Below, one piece after another: positions 46,212 through 57,789 of a stretch of 64,000 nucleotides of DNA. Both the position numbers and the translations under genes were made by a program. Below the pieces are notes generated by a model. It was not told the DNA's origin and did no database searches. It worked only from the letters and a program-made list of their open reading frames with translations. The first letter of the stretch is position 1. Each line of letters starts with the position of its first letter. Origin of the DNA: Odobenus rosmarus divergens (taxonomy: Eukaryota > Chordata > Mammalia > Carnivora > Odobenidae); the NCBI RefSeq assembly GCF_000321225.1, contig NW_004450582.1, positions 915,148 through 979,147 on the forward strand, in the 5' to 3' direction.

Positions 46212-49196
46212 TGAAAATGTGTTTTGAAGTAGATTGCATGAAAAGAAAGAAAACAATCTTTCAAACTTCTAAAACTCTTTTTTTTAGCAAAATTTTATTT
46301 GAGCTTTATAGGACATGAAACCAAATCATCATTGCTGTTTCGTCTTTATCTAGTTATTCACAGACTAATTCTTAAAATTGGTTCACAAATCTCCTTAAAT
46401 TAGCAAAAGGTTTCTAACCCCTTGCACTAAGACACACACATACACAGATGATCTTTATAAATCAGTGGTTCCTAACCCTGATTTTGAAAACTCCCAAGGT
46501 ATCCAACTTAATTTATAGTAGGATTTTCTTTTAATTCTTAAAAAAACTTTTTTCATAAACATAATCCATGTTAATTTTTGGAAAAAAAAAAAAAAGAATG
46601 CAACAAAGAACCAAAGTCCCACTAAGTCATTTGTTGCCATTGTACAAAGAATACATTTGCAAATGCCCTCTTGTTTTTAAGAAGACAGCATACAATTTCA
46701 TAAGTTACAGTGATTACTAATAAAATTTAGGAAGATGGCCAGTTCTCTTCTTATGTCAGAAAATAACGCCCCCCCTTTTCCTCATTAGCTTCATTTTTTT
46801 TTCAATTCATCAACAAAAATTGAGAATTGTTGCATTTAAAAGTTATCTTTTCCTAAGGACCAGGGGGCATGAGACTTCTAGATTCATACATTAAAGAAAC
46901 AAGATTTGGTGGGGGAACAGGGTTGTCAGGGAGCGGTTAAAGCTTTTTTAGTTTAGTTTTGCCTCATGTAAGGTCTCTGGAGGAAATTATGTGTGTTTTT
47001 AATTTTTTTCTGTCTTTGTATTTTGAATAGTTGGTTTTAGATTCAGATTTAAATAATCTGCATATTTTAAACTGTTAGTTGACTACACTGATAAACCAGT
47101 TATGTTTTTCTACCTTTAATTACTAAATTGAAAGGTTTAATACATAATTCTCTAATCCAGAAATGGATTACATTCCAATAGTTTGTAAATTCATGGCTGC
47201 CTGGAAATCAAATTGTACTTCTCCATATAAACAATATTTCCTCTGATAGTAAGTCCCAGGTCAGCCCCCAAAAGCAGGTTTTACCTTTACTGAACCTGAG
47301 TTCTATTAACTCCTCATAAGCATTCTGCATAGCAACTCCCCTAAGAAAAGAGGGGAAGGCCTGGATACATCTGACTGTCCATCTCTATAACCCAACACCA
47401 CCCCTATCACCTGCAAGGCTGGGGATGAGTCACTCTGAGCTTTAAATTACCAACAGCGTTTGCATTTGGACAAGGAATCTCAAGATGACAAGGCAGAGAA
47501 GGGCTGGGTATCCAGGTCTGTGGGGGGAGTGGGTGGTGAGGGCAGCTCTGAGGAGCAGGGGCGTTCCCGAGTTCTCTGCCAATGTTCTTCCTAGTCCCTG
47601 GTTATGAAGAAGAGCCACATTTAAGTCAAGGTTATTAACATTGGGTCCTACCTGGTATTTCCTTCTACATCTGTAATTTCTCTAGCAAGTAGTTTATAGA
47701 GTTTATAATCTTGCTGTTTAAAGTGCTTGGTAACCATCCTAACTTTATTTAATTGGACCTATTTGGGGCACTAAGGAAAGGGATGTTTGGTCTGAAAAGT
47801 CCACATTGAGATCTCCTTTCTAAGCTCCCAGAACACCCACACTCTCAACAACTTTGCAGCATGCCTCCCCCAGCCCCATCCCCGTATCCCAGCCATGACC
47901 AAATCTGGGGACTAGGAGGCAGGGCAGTCAGTCTTAAGTTCTCTCATTACCTTGCCCTCTTAGGAAATTCTTCCTCTAATACCACTGCATTCCTAGTTGC
48001 GTTCCCCTCTTTGACTACCATCCAATAGACATAAAAAACTCAGGCACAGCCTCCAGTGACTGCATCCATGTCTAGATTACTTAAACACCGCACACCTTAA
48101 GAGCAGCAAATACAGCATCACACAAGACCATAAGATTATGGCTTCACAAGCGCCTGTTGCCCTCTTTGTTTCTGAGCATGAATCTCGTTCCTGTCTCTAT
48201 GGGAGTCACTCTTTTCTCTGAGCCAACTGTCTTGAATTAAAACCCTGAGGTTTTCCAGTCTAGCCCTGAAGGACCAACCAAAGAAAACAGTTAGTGGAAA
48301 GGGATGGGTTTAACTGAAAATTATATTGTTATAAGGAGTACCTAATCACTTCATGGGAGTCTGGTTAAAAAGCCAGGCAGGAAGAAATCCAGTATCAGCC
48401 ATGCCTGGGTGTGTGCTTATGGACAGGAGATGAAAATGAGAAATGTACTTCACAAATAATTTCAGTAGAAGAATATACTTAATAACCACTCAATTTAGAG
48501 AATACCATCTATAATGAAAATGTCTTAGCTGTTTTAAGGATTTTTGTTTAATATTTTTGAAAGGCCTTATAATAATGAATACTATAAAATGAGAACACCA
48601 AGAAAGGCAGAGGAAAATCTGCTTTTTAATTGCCTAAATTATCTAATCTATAATCCTAGGCAGAAACCTCAACATCTGTGAATACAACTATAGGTAACAC
48701 TATAAACTCTGAGGTAATTTATATGCTTTTGCTTTTTATTAAAAAATAAACAGGAATATTTTAATTATTCACTAGAATGTTAATATCAAATCAGTGTGAT
48801 AGCAACTAACATTCTACAAACAGCCTTTTGCAGGCTTTGTGTGACATGGATGATCTAAATTCTTTCCAATTTCATTGACTATTCAGTGCCTCTTCTGTTG
48901 TCCCTGCCCAATTTAGCAGCTTTGCAGCACAAGAAACTTCCTTTTGATGCCCCAGTTGATGATAAATTTTTTACAAAAAGCATACTATAACACTTATTCT
49001 TGGGCCACTAGCAAAGCAAAGCATCACCCCGGTAATTCAAGTAAAAGCACGAATTTCCTTTTCCTCCACTCCGTTTCGCTTTATATGCCTTGTCTTGTTC
49101 ATGTGTTCTCAATAGAAAAATAGGCTCTCTCTTTTTCACTGCCACAGCCTTAATCAGATTTCCTTAAAAACACTAAATATTTTTTTCCTTGTTACA
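46212..49196. other. DERA intron sequence, nothing recognised
   Basis: A 3 kb stretch without a repeat I can identify, apart from CAGTGGTTCCTAACCCTG at 46464, which may be a hAT end. It is partly GC-richer around 47250-48260. No coding evidence. Confidence 0.4.
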
Positions 49197-49210
49197 AGAA
49201 AAGTAGAGGA

Positions 49211-49398
49211 GGGGCGCCTGGGTGGCTCAGTCGGTTTAAGTGACTGCCTTCGGCTCAGGTCATGATCCTGGAGTCCCGGCATCGAGTCCCACATCGGGCT
49301 CCCTGCTCAGCGGGGAGTCTGCTTCTCCCTCTGATCCTCCCCCCTCTCATGCTCTCTCTCTCTCAAATAAATAAATAAAATCTTTATAAAAAAAAAAA
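49211..49398 (+). mobile_element. CAN-SINE, young, perfect target-site duplication
   Basis: It begins GGGGCGCCTGGGTGGCTCAG and keeps most CpG sites (TCGGTTTAAG, TTCGGCTCAG, CATCGGGCTC). AGAAAAGTAGAGGA is repeated exactly at 49197-49210 and 49399-49412. Confidence 0.97.
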
Positions 49399-49754
49399 AG
49401 AAAAGTAGAGGAAAAGGGGTAAGACTCTGATGCCTTCTGCAGTAAGCCAGCAAAGGAATGAACTGGCAGAGGTCTTAGCAGAGGGCAGCAGAGACTTGGG
49501 TTCCGGGGCTGGGAAGAAGCCTCATTTGTCTTGAACTCCCTACCCTGTGGAAATGAGTGATCGCAGTGAGGGTGTGGACAAATGGGACCCTTATGAGCTG
49601 TTTTGTCCTGCCCCCCCCGCCCCTCCCCCCACGCTCAGCCTAGAATCATTCACCAAACACTATTCATGCTGCCCCCTGAACGGCTCCCTCAGCTGTGGAC
49701 TCCTCTTCATTCCCACAGCACTCCCTTAATTCAGCCCCACATCATGGTCAACTA

Positions 49755-50230
49755 GCCTGTAATGACAGCTTCCCAACAGCTTCCCTGTTCAGCAGCCCAA
49801 ACACACTGCACAAAGGCCATGTTCCTAAAATGAAAATCTGGGTGCTGCTTCACTGCTACAAAGTATGTGGAGTAAGGCTGTCTTATTGATCTTTATCCCT
49901 GAGGTGGGGTGCCTAACACAGAACAGACTTCAATAAACCCTAGTGAATGAAGAGCTGGATGCATGAATTTCTCAGGCTAGAAACTTTCAAGGGTTAAAAA
50001 CTTTCCCTACCTACAAACAGGAAACCCAAATTCTTTGTCGGGGCCTTAAGCCCCCAGCAACTTAGCAACTTCCTCCACCGCCTCTCCTGCCATTTCTCCA
50101 CTGACCCTCCACACCCTAACCATACCTTCCTCTACATCTATCTGCACCTAAGGACACCTACACAGATGCCACTTGCTTTGCGAACCCTTCTATGCCTCTC
50201 CAGAGGGTAGCCCTGCTCGTGCAGCACTTG
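49755..50230 (+). mobile_element. L2 LINE remnant (ORF2 C-terminal region), interrupted by an L2 3' end
   Basis: Positions 49755-49875 (GTTCCTAAAATGAAAATCTG) and 49980-50230 (CACCCTAACCATACCTTCC and CAGATGCCACTTGCTTTG) are successive parts of the L2 C-terminal region. In between, 49895-49950 (GCCTAACACAGAACAGACTT then CAATAAACCC) looks like an L2 3' end. Confidence 0.6.
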
Positions 50231-51037
50231 GCGGAAATGTCCCTGTGGCTCCGAACAGGTTGCCAATGAGGCAATCGTAAACCTCACCTTTCACTTCCTC
50301 ATGGGACGAAGAGATACTGTCAGTGTTTTAAAGGGAAAGGGTTCTAATTTTTCTCTCCCCTTTCTCTCTTCTTATGCTTCTCCCATGCAGAATAGCGTCT
50401 AATAAAATTAGATGCTCACTAAATACTTGCTTATAGCATAAGCCTATTCAACAGAAAGGAATGTCCCCAGGCATCAAGATGGCAGAACACCTTAGCCCTT
50501 CTCTTCTTGACTAGCCTCTTTCCCTCTCCCCTGGCTCCTCAGTCCTCACTACAGCCTCACCACCAACACCCCTCAGCCCCTTTTTTCCTTCCTGGCACAG
50601 CCTGGATCTAGGGGAGTCCCCATTCAAACCCCATGCCTAATATTTTAAAGGTGGAAGGAGGAGAAACCAAGATACTTCTATCAAGGAGATGAAAAGATTA
50701 AAAATCCTTAATCCTTAAGTTCTTGGAGACTTAATTAAAAATATAAATTCATGTCCTTCCAAAACCACTGTTTCGTGTGTTGGTGAGGACCTACAGCTGT
50801 ACATCTGACCATTTATAATCTTATTTCTATGGGAGTGCAAGCTTAGAGTTCCAAACAAGTAATCTGGAAAGGAGCCAACCACCAGGACAATCGATTTGTT
50901 AACTGTGGAGCTGTCTAGGCTCACGGGCAACCCCCCTGCCCTGCGATTTTGAAATTCTCTCTCTAAATAATTTCGAAACTACCAGGGTGAGTGAGAAGAA
51001 CTCTTGTCTCAACATCAGGAAACCCAGAGTCCAGACA
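50231..51037. other. DERA intron sequence, nothing recognised
   Basis: No repeat or coding evidence. A C/T-rich stretch lies at 50500-50600. Confidence 0.4.
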
Positions 51038-51228
51038 GAGGTTCTCATTCCTGCCTAGACAGTAGGAACACTAGAGAAAGTTTTTTTAAAAGTACTAATT
51101 CTCTTGGCTCCATTCAATACCAGTTAAAATTAGGATCTGTGGAGGTAGGATCTTTTAAATAGCTTATTTAAAAAGCTCTTCAGGAAATCCTAACGTGCAA
51201 CCTGGGTTGAGAACCTCCTTCTAGATTG
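51038..51228. mobile_element. MER5-class hAT element
   Basis: GAGGTTCTCATTCCTGCCTA at the left and CAACCTGGGTTGAGAACCTC at the right form imperfect inverted ends, with a short internal palindrome-like part around TTTTTTTAAAAGTAC and TTATTTAAAAAGCTC. Confidence 0.75.
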
Positions 51229-51370
51229 TTTTGGCTTTAGAATATTTGTCCCTGGGTAAGTTCCTTGTGTATTTGACCTTTCTGGATCTTGGTTTTCTCA
51301 CCTATAAAATGAAAGCTTTGAAGTTAATGAGGCTTCTTTATACCTTATAATCCTTTCCAGTTTTCAAAGC
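51229..51370 (+). repeat. MIR-class fragment
   Basis: GGGTAAGTTCCTTGTGTATT, TGGATCTTGGTTTTCTCACC and TATAAAATGAAAGCTTTGAA are MIR-like landmarks. Confidence 0.65.
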
Positions 51371-52184
51371 ATTTGCAACTTTTACAAGTTAACTTTTAAA
51401 TGTTTAGTGGCTCTGTTTCTCTCATCTCCTCTGACAATGTACAAATCAAGGAAAAACAGAGATGAATTTGTAAGGACCTTTTCGTGACTTAGACAAAAGG
51501 AGTTGCAAGCAAAATTCCAATTTCACAAGTGTGTTAACTAGTTCCTGGGAGGACACAAGTTACCTACACAATCACTGAATGTTATGGATTGTTTCGAGCC
51601 ATTTTGTTAAAATTTTCAAAATGGAAAAGAAGAGAGAAAAGTTCCGTACTATGATACTTCATTGCCTCAGATACATAGCTCCATCATTCTAACAATGACT
51701 TTTTTGTATATGCTTCCATTAAAGTCATGACTGCAGAATAAGCTGATGATTTCCAGAACGCCCCCTCACTCAAGTCTTTTTACTGAATAGCTTGCTGAGC
51801 AATTTAACACACAGGGTCCCTAATTTCTTTATACTAGTGATGGCAATATAACCTTTGTCTTGCTTCAACCAATTTTTCTCTCAGCTAGCACATCTTCCTA
51901 AGTTTAAAAACCATATATTTTTTTTCATTTATTTGGCTTATAAAGTAAACCTAGAAACCTGCAAATACCTGTTAAAAAGCAAATAAAGAAATATTCACCC
52001 ATGCAGAAGAAAACAGAACACAGGAGAATCGCTTGCTCCATTTTATAATATTATGGTACATTGTGTAGTCTTGTGTCAGTATTTATTATCAGTCATTTAG
52101 TTTATGATAGAGAATAACTTTTGATTACTGATGCTTGTAGTATTACTCACTCTGTCTTGGACTGTTTGAAGATCTGTATTTTTA

Positions 52185-52520
52185 TTACAAAGTCCAATAA
52201 AAATAAAGTGAAAAACCCATAGGTCCCAAAACTGATTCCTGGCTTGTGCTGTATGTCACTCCTTTCCAATCTAAAAAGTATTTCCTTCTACTGTTAGTCT
52301 CTGTCTCTTGCTCATAAGCAAATTTATCTCCTAATGCCTCATTCTTTATTTTAGCCATTAATCTCCCATTGAGAACCTTACCAAATGCTTTTTGCAGATA
52401 AAAATATTTAATATCTACTAGATTTCCCCTATCCACAAAACCATCCAACATTGCTTAGAGGGAAAAATCAATCTTTTGTACCTGAATTTAAGTTTGCTGG
52501 TTTGACTCAAAGTATTTTTT
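52185..52520 (-). mobile_element. CR1/L3-type LINE reverse-transcriptase fragment
   Basis: An 88-codon minus-strand frame (52185-52451) contains VDIKYFYLQKAFGKV followed by GRLMAKI and later QESVLGPMGFSLYF. This corresponds to the reverse-transcriptase motifs LVDI..LDFQKAFDKV...RLL.K and QGSVLGPLLF of chicken-repeat-type LINEs. The first catalytic aspartate is present in a changed context. It is a fossil, not a gene. Confidence 0.75.
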
Positions 52521-52583
52521 TCTAACTTCTTCAGGTCTTTATAGGAAATAAGAGCATCACAGCACAAGAACCCTATTTCTCTT

Positions 52584-53125
52584 TGTTATGGGTTGACTCT
52601 TGCCCCCCAAAAGGTATGTTGAAATTCTAATCCCTGGTACCTTACAAAGTGACCTATTTGGAAATAGGGTCATCGCGGACATAATTAGTTGAGTAAAGAC
52701 AAGGTCTTGCTGAGTAAGGTGGGGCCATTAAGTGACTGGTGTACTTATAAAAAAGGAAGAGACAGACAAAAGTACACAGGGCCATGTGTTGATGGAGACA
52801 CAGAATGGAGTGTTCCATCTACAAGCCAAGGAATGCCAAGAATTGCGAGCAAACACCAGAAGCTAGAGAACGCAAGCAAGGATTCTACCCTGCCGATTAC
52901 AGAGGGAGCATGGCAGGAAGAGAACAATCATGCTTTTTCATCTTTTTTGTATGGGTGTATACAAGTATTTGAATACAATATCAAAACCCCAGCGATTGCC
53001 ATCTTCCCAAATAAGATGCCCAATCACCTTGATTTCAAGCTTCTACCCTCCAGAGCCATGATAATAAATTTCTGTTGTTTCAAGCCACCCAGTTTGAGGT
53101 AGAAACCGAGGAAACCAATGTACTC
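52584..53125 (+). mobile_element. LTR, ERVL-MaLR (MLT1A-like), with an internal extra segment
   Basis: The LTR starts TGTTATGGGTTGACTCTTGC. The landmarks TTTGGAAATAGGGTCATCGC, CCATCTACAAGCCAAGGAAT and ATAATAAATTTCTGTTGTTT follow in order. Between the AGAGGGAGCATGGC (about 52913) and CACCTTGATTTC (53025) landmarks, which should be almost adjacent, about 110 foreign bases are inserted. No retroviral coding sequence is present. Confidence 0.85.
52919..53024 (+). repeat. 106-bp local duplicate, copy 1 (inside LTR)
   Basis: It matches 53491-53596 with 4 mismatches in 106 bases, same orientation, 572 bases apart. It interrupts the LTR consensus order, so it is more likely the inserted copy. Confidence 0.95.
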
Positions 53126-53211
53126 CTCTTTTCTCATTATTTCCATATTTGGGGCCCCGTCTATACTGGATTGTAATCTACACTGAAATGTCTCACACAC
53201 ATATAAACAGC

Positions 53212-53230
53212 TGTGTGTGTGTGTGTGTGT
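53212..53230 (+). repeat. (TG)n microsatellite
   Basis: Nine to ten uninterrupted TG units. Confidence 0.95.
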
Positions 53231-53490
53231 ATGTTTTTCTCTTCTGTATAGGATCACACTCAGCTCTGAAATAGCAAGCATCTCTAATGGGCACTGAGTA
53301 TCACATATATAACAGTAGCTCCATCAGGCTATGATCTAGCCTGTGCTTTGAACACCTCCTATCTCCTGATGTGGCCCATCCAATTTCTGGAAAATCTGGA
53401 CCCTCACTAAAGTCTGCCTTATACCAGGCCAAAATCCATCTTTCCATAACTTCTAAAAGCTGGGTCCCAGTCCTCCTACCCTGGGATCAT

Positions 53491-53596
53491 AGAGAACAAT
53501 CATGCTTTTTCATCCTTTTTGTATGGGTGTATACAACTATTTGAGTACAGTATCAAAACCCCAGCGATTGCCATCTTCCCAAATAAGATGCCCAAT
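53491..53596 (+). repeat. 106-bp local duplicate, copy 2
   Basis: Same sequence as 52919-53024 with 4 substitutions. The sequence to its right (TTCTTTTCGATCC) is not shared, and only a CTACCCTG word to the left is loosely shared. Confidence 0.95.
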
Positions 53597-54279
53597 TTCT
53601 TTTCGATCCTTCTTCACAGGAAGTTTTCCATGACCCTCATCCAATGCTGGGACATTCTTCCACATATGCTCCAATGGCATTACCATGGTCCCATACCCTC
53701 TTATGTCACCCCCTCTGCTCCTTCATGCTCAGACTGCCCCCATCGGGTGGATTAAGAGAAAGGTTCACTTTCCAAATCACTCCCTAGCTGTCCTCTCAGC
53801 ACCCAGGAAGGGGAATATGAAATTTACCAAGAACTTCAGTGCAGAACTCGAGCAGCGGTCGTTAAGTCATGACCCCACTGATGTTCCCAGGGCATCATCA
53901 TGGGACCATCAGCAGAGCAAGTAAACACACACACAAAAAAACATGCAATGTACCTGAGGTGGGAGTGCTCTTGGCACCCTTCCTTTTCATTCCAACAAGG
54001 ATTTACTGTGGGCCTATCATGTACGGGCCCCTAGGCTTGCTTTCATTGTTCTCTTTCATGTTTATTTCATGTCTGCCACCCCCTATAGTTTTTCTCTAAA
54101 TACCGTGTCTCTCTATTGTCCTTACTTCTTCTATATTGTCCTTACTTTGCTTGTCAATAAAAAAGTACAGCTCAACATGTAAATCTCATTCAGGGACTCT
54201 AGAAATACATCTGTGCCCCCAAAGATTACACATAGCTTATATATAATATCTTACATACAGAGCAATTACAGAGTGGAGA

Positions 54280-54440
54280 ACAGAGTTGTGTATAGAATCT
54301 AGAGTCAAGAAGTGCTTCAGAATTTTGCCACTTCCTCAATGTGTGGCCTTGGTCTAGTCACTTAACTTCCGAGCGTCAGGTTTTCATCCCTTAAAAGGTG
54401 ATAAGGTACCTACCCTAGTTCCCTCTTAAGACAACTGCAA
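54280..54440 (+). mobile_element. MIR fragment
   Basis: AATGTGTGGCCTTGGTCTAG, TCACTTAACTTCCGAGCGTC and GGTGATAAGGTACCTACCCT are MIR core landmarks. Confidence 0.8.
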
Positions 54441-54479
54441 AAGGAATCTGTGAACTAGTAACCTCACATGATTTATTAA

Positions 54480-54700
54480 TTTTTATTCATTTGTTCATTC
54501 AAAAAAAATGCATATCAAGTATCTACCTGGTGAAATATGCTGAGAGACCCATTCAAGGATTCCAATTTCCCAGCATTTAAGAGTTTGCTAATAGATCACT
54601 AACTATCCGGCACAGACGTTAAAGAATAAATAATGAATATTAGGAATCAAAGACAAATGAGTAATAGAAACTCAGAAACATGAGCAAATATCTACAGGTC
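54480..54700 (-). repeat. L2 LINE 3' fragment
   Basis: TTATTCATTTGTTCATTCAA, a CAAGTATCTACCTGG stretch and later AGAATAAATAATGAATATTA resemble the reversed L2 3' end. Confidence 0.55.
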
Positions 54701-55247
54701 TGGCCTCTATGTCATGTATCAGAATTTCACCAAGACATGAAAAAAAGTCCCTTAATGTTTCTTTTAATGCAAAATATAGATTTATTAAAAAACTGAATTT
54801 TATACATGTTGTTTACGAATATATCTATTGATGCCCCTATACCTGACAACTGAACCCATCAACAAGAACTTCCTAGGCACTTAATGTGCTAGCTTCTATG
54901 CCCATAAATTCCTCTGAGCAAACTAAGTCTGGAGAAGGCCATTATAAGATTTTAGAATAAGGTGGCTTATATTTTTAAAAATCTCACACAGTAAAATTTT
55001 ACAAACACTACTATATACCACATACAAAACTATGCTTACAAGCTTTTTCTTTTTTTCCCTAGAAGCCCAGCCATGATGAGGCAAAGAAAACACTTTATGT
55101 TTAAATGTACAGTGATTTTCTTTAAAATGATACCCATATGCCAAAATGGACCATCAGAGGTTCCTGTACCACTGGGAGGCCAGAAAACATGGTAGCTTCT
55201 CTCTCCTACTGAGGTCTCTATTTTGCACTCAACAAAGGATGGCAAGA

Positions 55248-55316
55248 GGGTGGGTGAGGACTGCAGGGTGGGTGGGTGAGGACTGCAGGGTGGGTGGGTG
55301 GGTGGGTGCGAGGGGG
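55248..55316 (+). repeat. GGGTGGGTGAGGACTGCA minisatellite and (GGGT)n
   Basis: An 18-base unit (55248-55265) recurs as a 22-base version (55266-55287), then (GGGT)5 and a G-run follow. At least ten G-triplets occur in 69 bases. Confidence 0.93.
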
Positions 55317-56867
55317 TAAACCTTCTGAAATTTTTGCTGGCGGGGGGCTAAATTTAAATTTGCTCCCTGAATGAGATGGCAAGTTAATCAGTTTTTACCC
55401 TAGAAGTGGTTTAATTCTCAGGGCTAGTTTAAGGAACTGTAAATGAATTTATGTTTTAAATCCATTACATCTTACTCCCAATACACATCTGTATTCTTAT
55501 GCTTTCCTCCGTGGTGAACTTTCAACTGTAGCATACCTTTTCATAAATTAAATGTTTTTCCTATGAAAGGCAAGATCTTATTTTTAAAACCCCCCCAAAC
55601 AAGAAGACCAGGCTGGATCACCACAGGGGTCTAGATGTGCCATCTGGATCAGTATTTCTTGAGTATACAAAGATTTGCAGGCCAAGATGAAGGACTCAGT
55701 GTGACTTGTGACAATCTTTAGAAAAATAAACGTACACTGTCATTTAGTCTACTATTTGACTCCTATTTAAATTTTTAAAAACGGTTTTTTGAAAGTCTTA
55801 GATGTTAATTTGCATTTCTTTTAGAGCTTTGGTTTCCTTCAGTCATAACAAGTTTCCCACTGTTTATTTTTTCCCCTTCATTTTATTTTTTTTAATGGCT
55901 TCCCTTACATTTTCTTTTATTTCTCTGCTTCATCTTATTGTTTCTGAATTACTCTGATCTTATTGGGTTGAATTTCAAATATCCCCTCCCCTGGTTCCTA
56001 CTTTTTTCATTTTTGATTTCCTATACATTACAAAATTCCAGCCAAGTTCAAAACTCATTTTGCATTCCTTCAAGGTCTGCTTTTCTCAAGCCCCATATTT
56101 TTGTGTTCGTACTCTACCCACAGATCTTCATCAGCAATTCAAACCTGATGACATTATGATTGCATCTTTAGTGCTTTTCTACTCCAACCTTATTTATCAT
56201 GCCTGCATTATTTCCAAAGATAAGGTCTAGAATAACTTCAGAGCGGAGCTTGTTAGCTGTTGCGTGTGTGTGAACAGTCCACCGCTACTGAAAGATAAAG
56301 GCACTTTTCTACATTCTGGCATTATTCTTAATGTGCGTGTTTGCGGGGCTGAAATCCCTTAGCAGTAGATGGACCTGCTTTAGACTTCTCTTTTCTATGT
56401 TTCCCTTTCTATCTTACTCCCTATCACCTTGTTCTTGGATTGTTTGATGAAAAAATATGGCTCTCGTTTCTTTTCCTGATTATATTCCCTTCGAATTGCT
56501 TATTCCTACCTCCCCTCCTTCTTTATTTGCATTTCTCTCACCACATGGCCAGTAATGTGAAAGTCAGATCCATTTTCTTTGGCCAAAAAGCCAAGGCAGA
56601 AAGTTTTCTTTAGTCCTTTCTTAGCCCTAGAGACGCACAAACCGTTTATATGTCATACCACTGCTGAGGTCATCCAAACAATGCCTCAAATACATAATCT
56701 CCTTGTCAATGGTATAAATTAACTATCTTTTTGTTCAACTAAAGTAAAATTTTGCTCTCAAGATAACATGTCCAAACTCTACAAGGTCGTGGCACATCTG
56801 AAGAGATGAGTCTAGGTCTTCGGCATTTACTTTGCCTGTTTTTACTTTTCCTTATCTCTTTCTTTCT
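55317..56867. other. DERA intron sequence, nothing firmly recognised
   Basis: T-rich 55.8-56.6 kb has the look of an old LINE, but I cannot assign a family. No coding evidence. Confidence 0.35.
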
Positions 56868-57110
56868 CATTCATCCATCTATCCATCCACCCATTCATTC
56901 ATTCATTTGTGTATTTCAAGATATCTTCTTAGGCTCTCTTAGATACCAGGCATAGTAGTAATCACAGAGAAATATAAATAAGTTAGATATAGTCCTTGGC
57001 TCAGGAAGGTTCATAATTTTGCAAAAGATTCAACAGCTAAAACAATGGATGATGATACCACATGACAAATGCTACTGGTATTTACAACTGTCCTAGGAGC
57101 ATGATGGTAT
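56868..57110 (-). mobile_element. L2 LINE 3' fragment with (ATCC)n-like start
   Basis: CATCCATCTATCCATCCACC, then ATTCATTCATTCATTTGTG is followed by GATACCAGGCATAGTAGTAA and TATAGTCCTTGGCTCAGGAA, the reversed L2 3' end and its tandem tail. Confidence 0.7.
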
Positions 57111-57334
57111 GAACAATTAATTAATTCTGCCTCTAGAGGATCATGGAGAGATTTGACAAAGGATGAAAATTATATTTAAATCTTTAAAAACAGTTAAGAG
57201 AAGAGAAAGCTGTAACAGATAGAGGAAATGTAACAAAGACAGAGTATCTGGAATGTTTCCAAATATCAATAATGACCATGTAGAATTGCAGCAAAAAGTC
57301 CTTTTTAACTGATGTTCCCATTTTCCTGTAGAAA

Positions 57335-57445
57335 AGTACCTACCTTAGAGAGTCACTGTGAAGGTTAAATGTGAATATACATAAAGTCCTAAAAATAGTA
57401 CCTGTCACATAGTAAATGTTATTGTCTATTACTACTGTTGTACTA
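57335..57445 (+). repeat. MIR 3' part
   Basis: GTACCTACCTTAGAGAGTCA, CTGTGAAGGTTAAATGTGAA and AGTACCTGTCACATAGTAAA match the 3' half of MIR. Confidence 0.8.
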
Positions 57446-57789
57446 TAGATTATATTATATATATTTCATCTCTTTGAAATGTTTTCTTTCTTTTTTTCCT
57501 CCTTGTTCCTGGCTTGGTTCTGGATCATTATTGCTGTTGAGGAAGTGATCTCCAGTTAAATATTTTATTCTGATACACATCTAAAGAGCTAAGATGGCTG
57601 CTATATTTTCCAGAGTAAAAGAATTAGGAGATATGACAAATAACCATAGCTGAGAAGTGTGGCATAAAAAAATTAACTGGGCCACATCTAATGGTGATTC
57701 TCAACTGATCAGATTCTTTTGAAACTTTTATTTTTTAAGACGGAGCCAAAAGTTGGCAAAACAAGTTCCTATTTAAGAATCACTAAACA

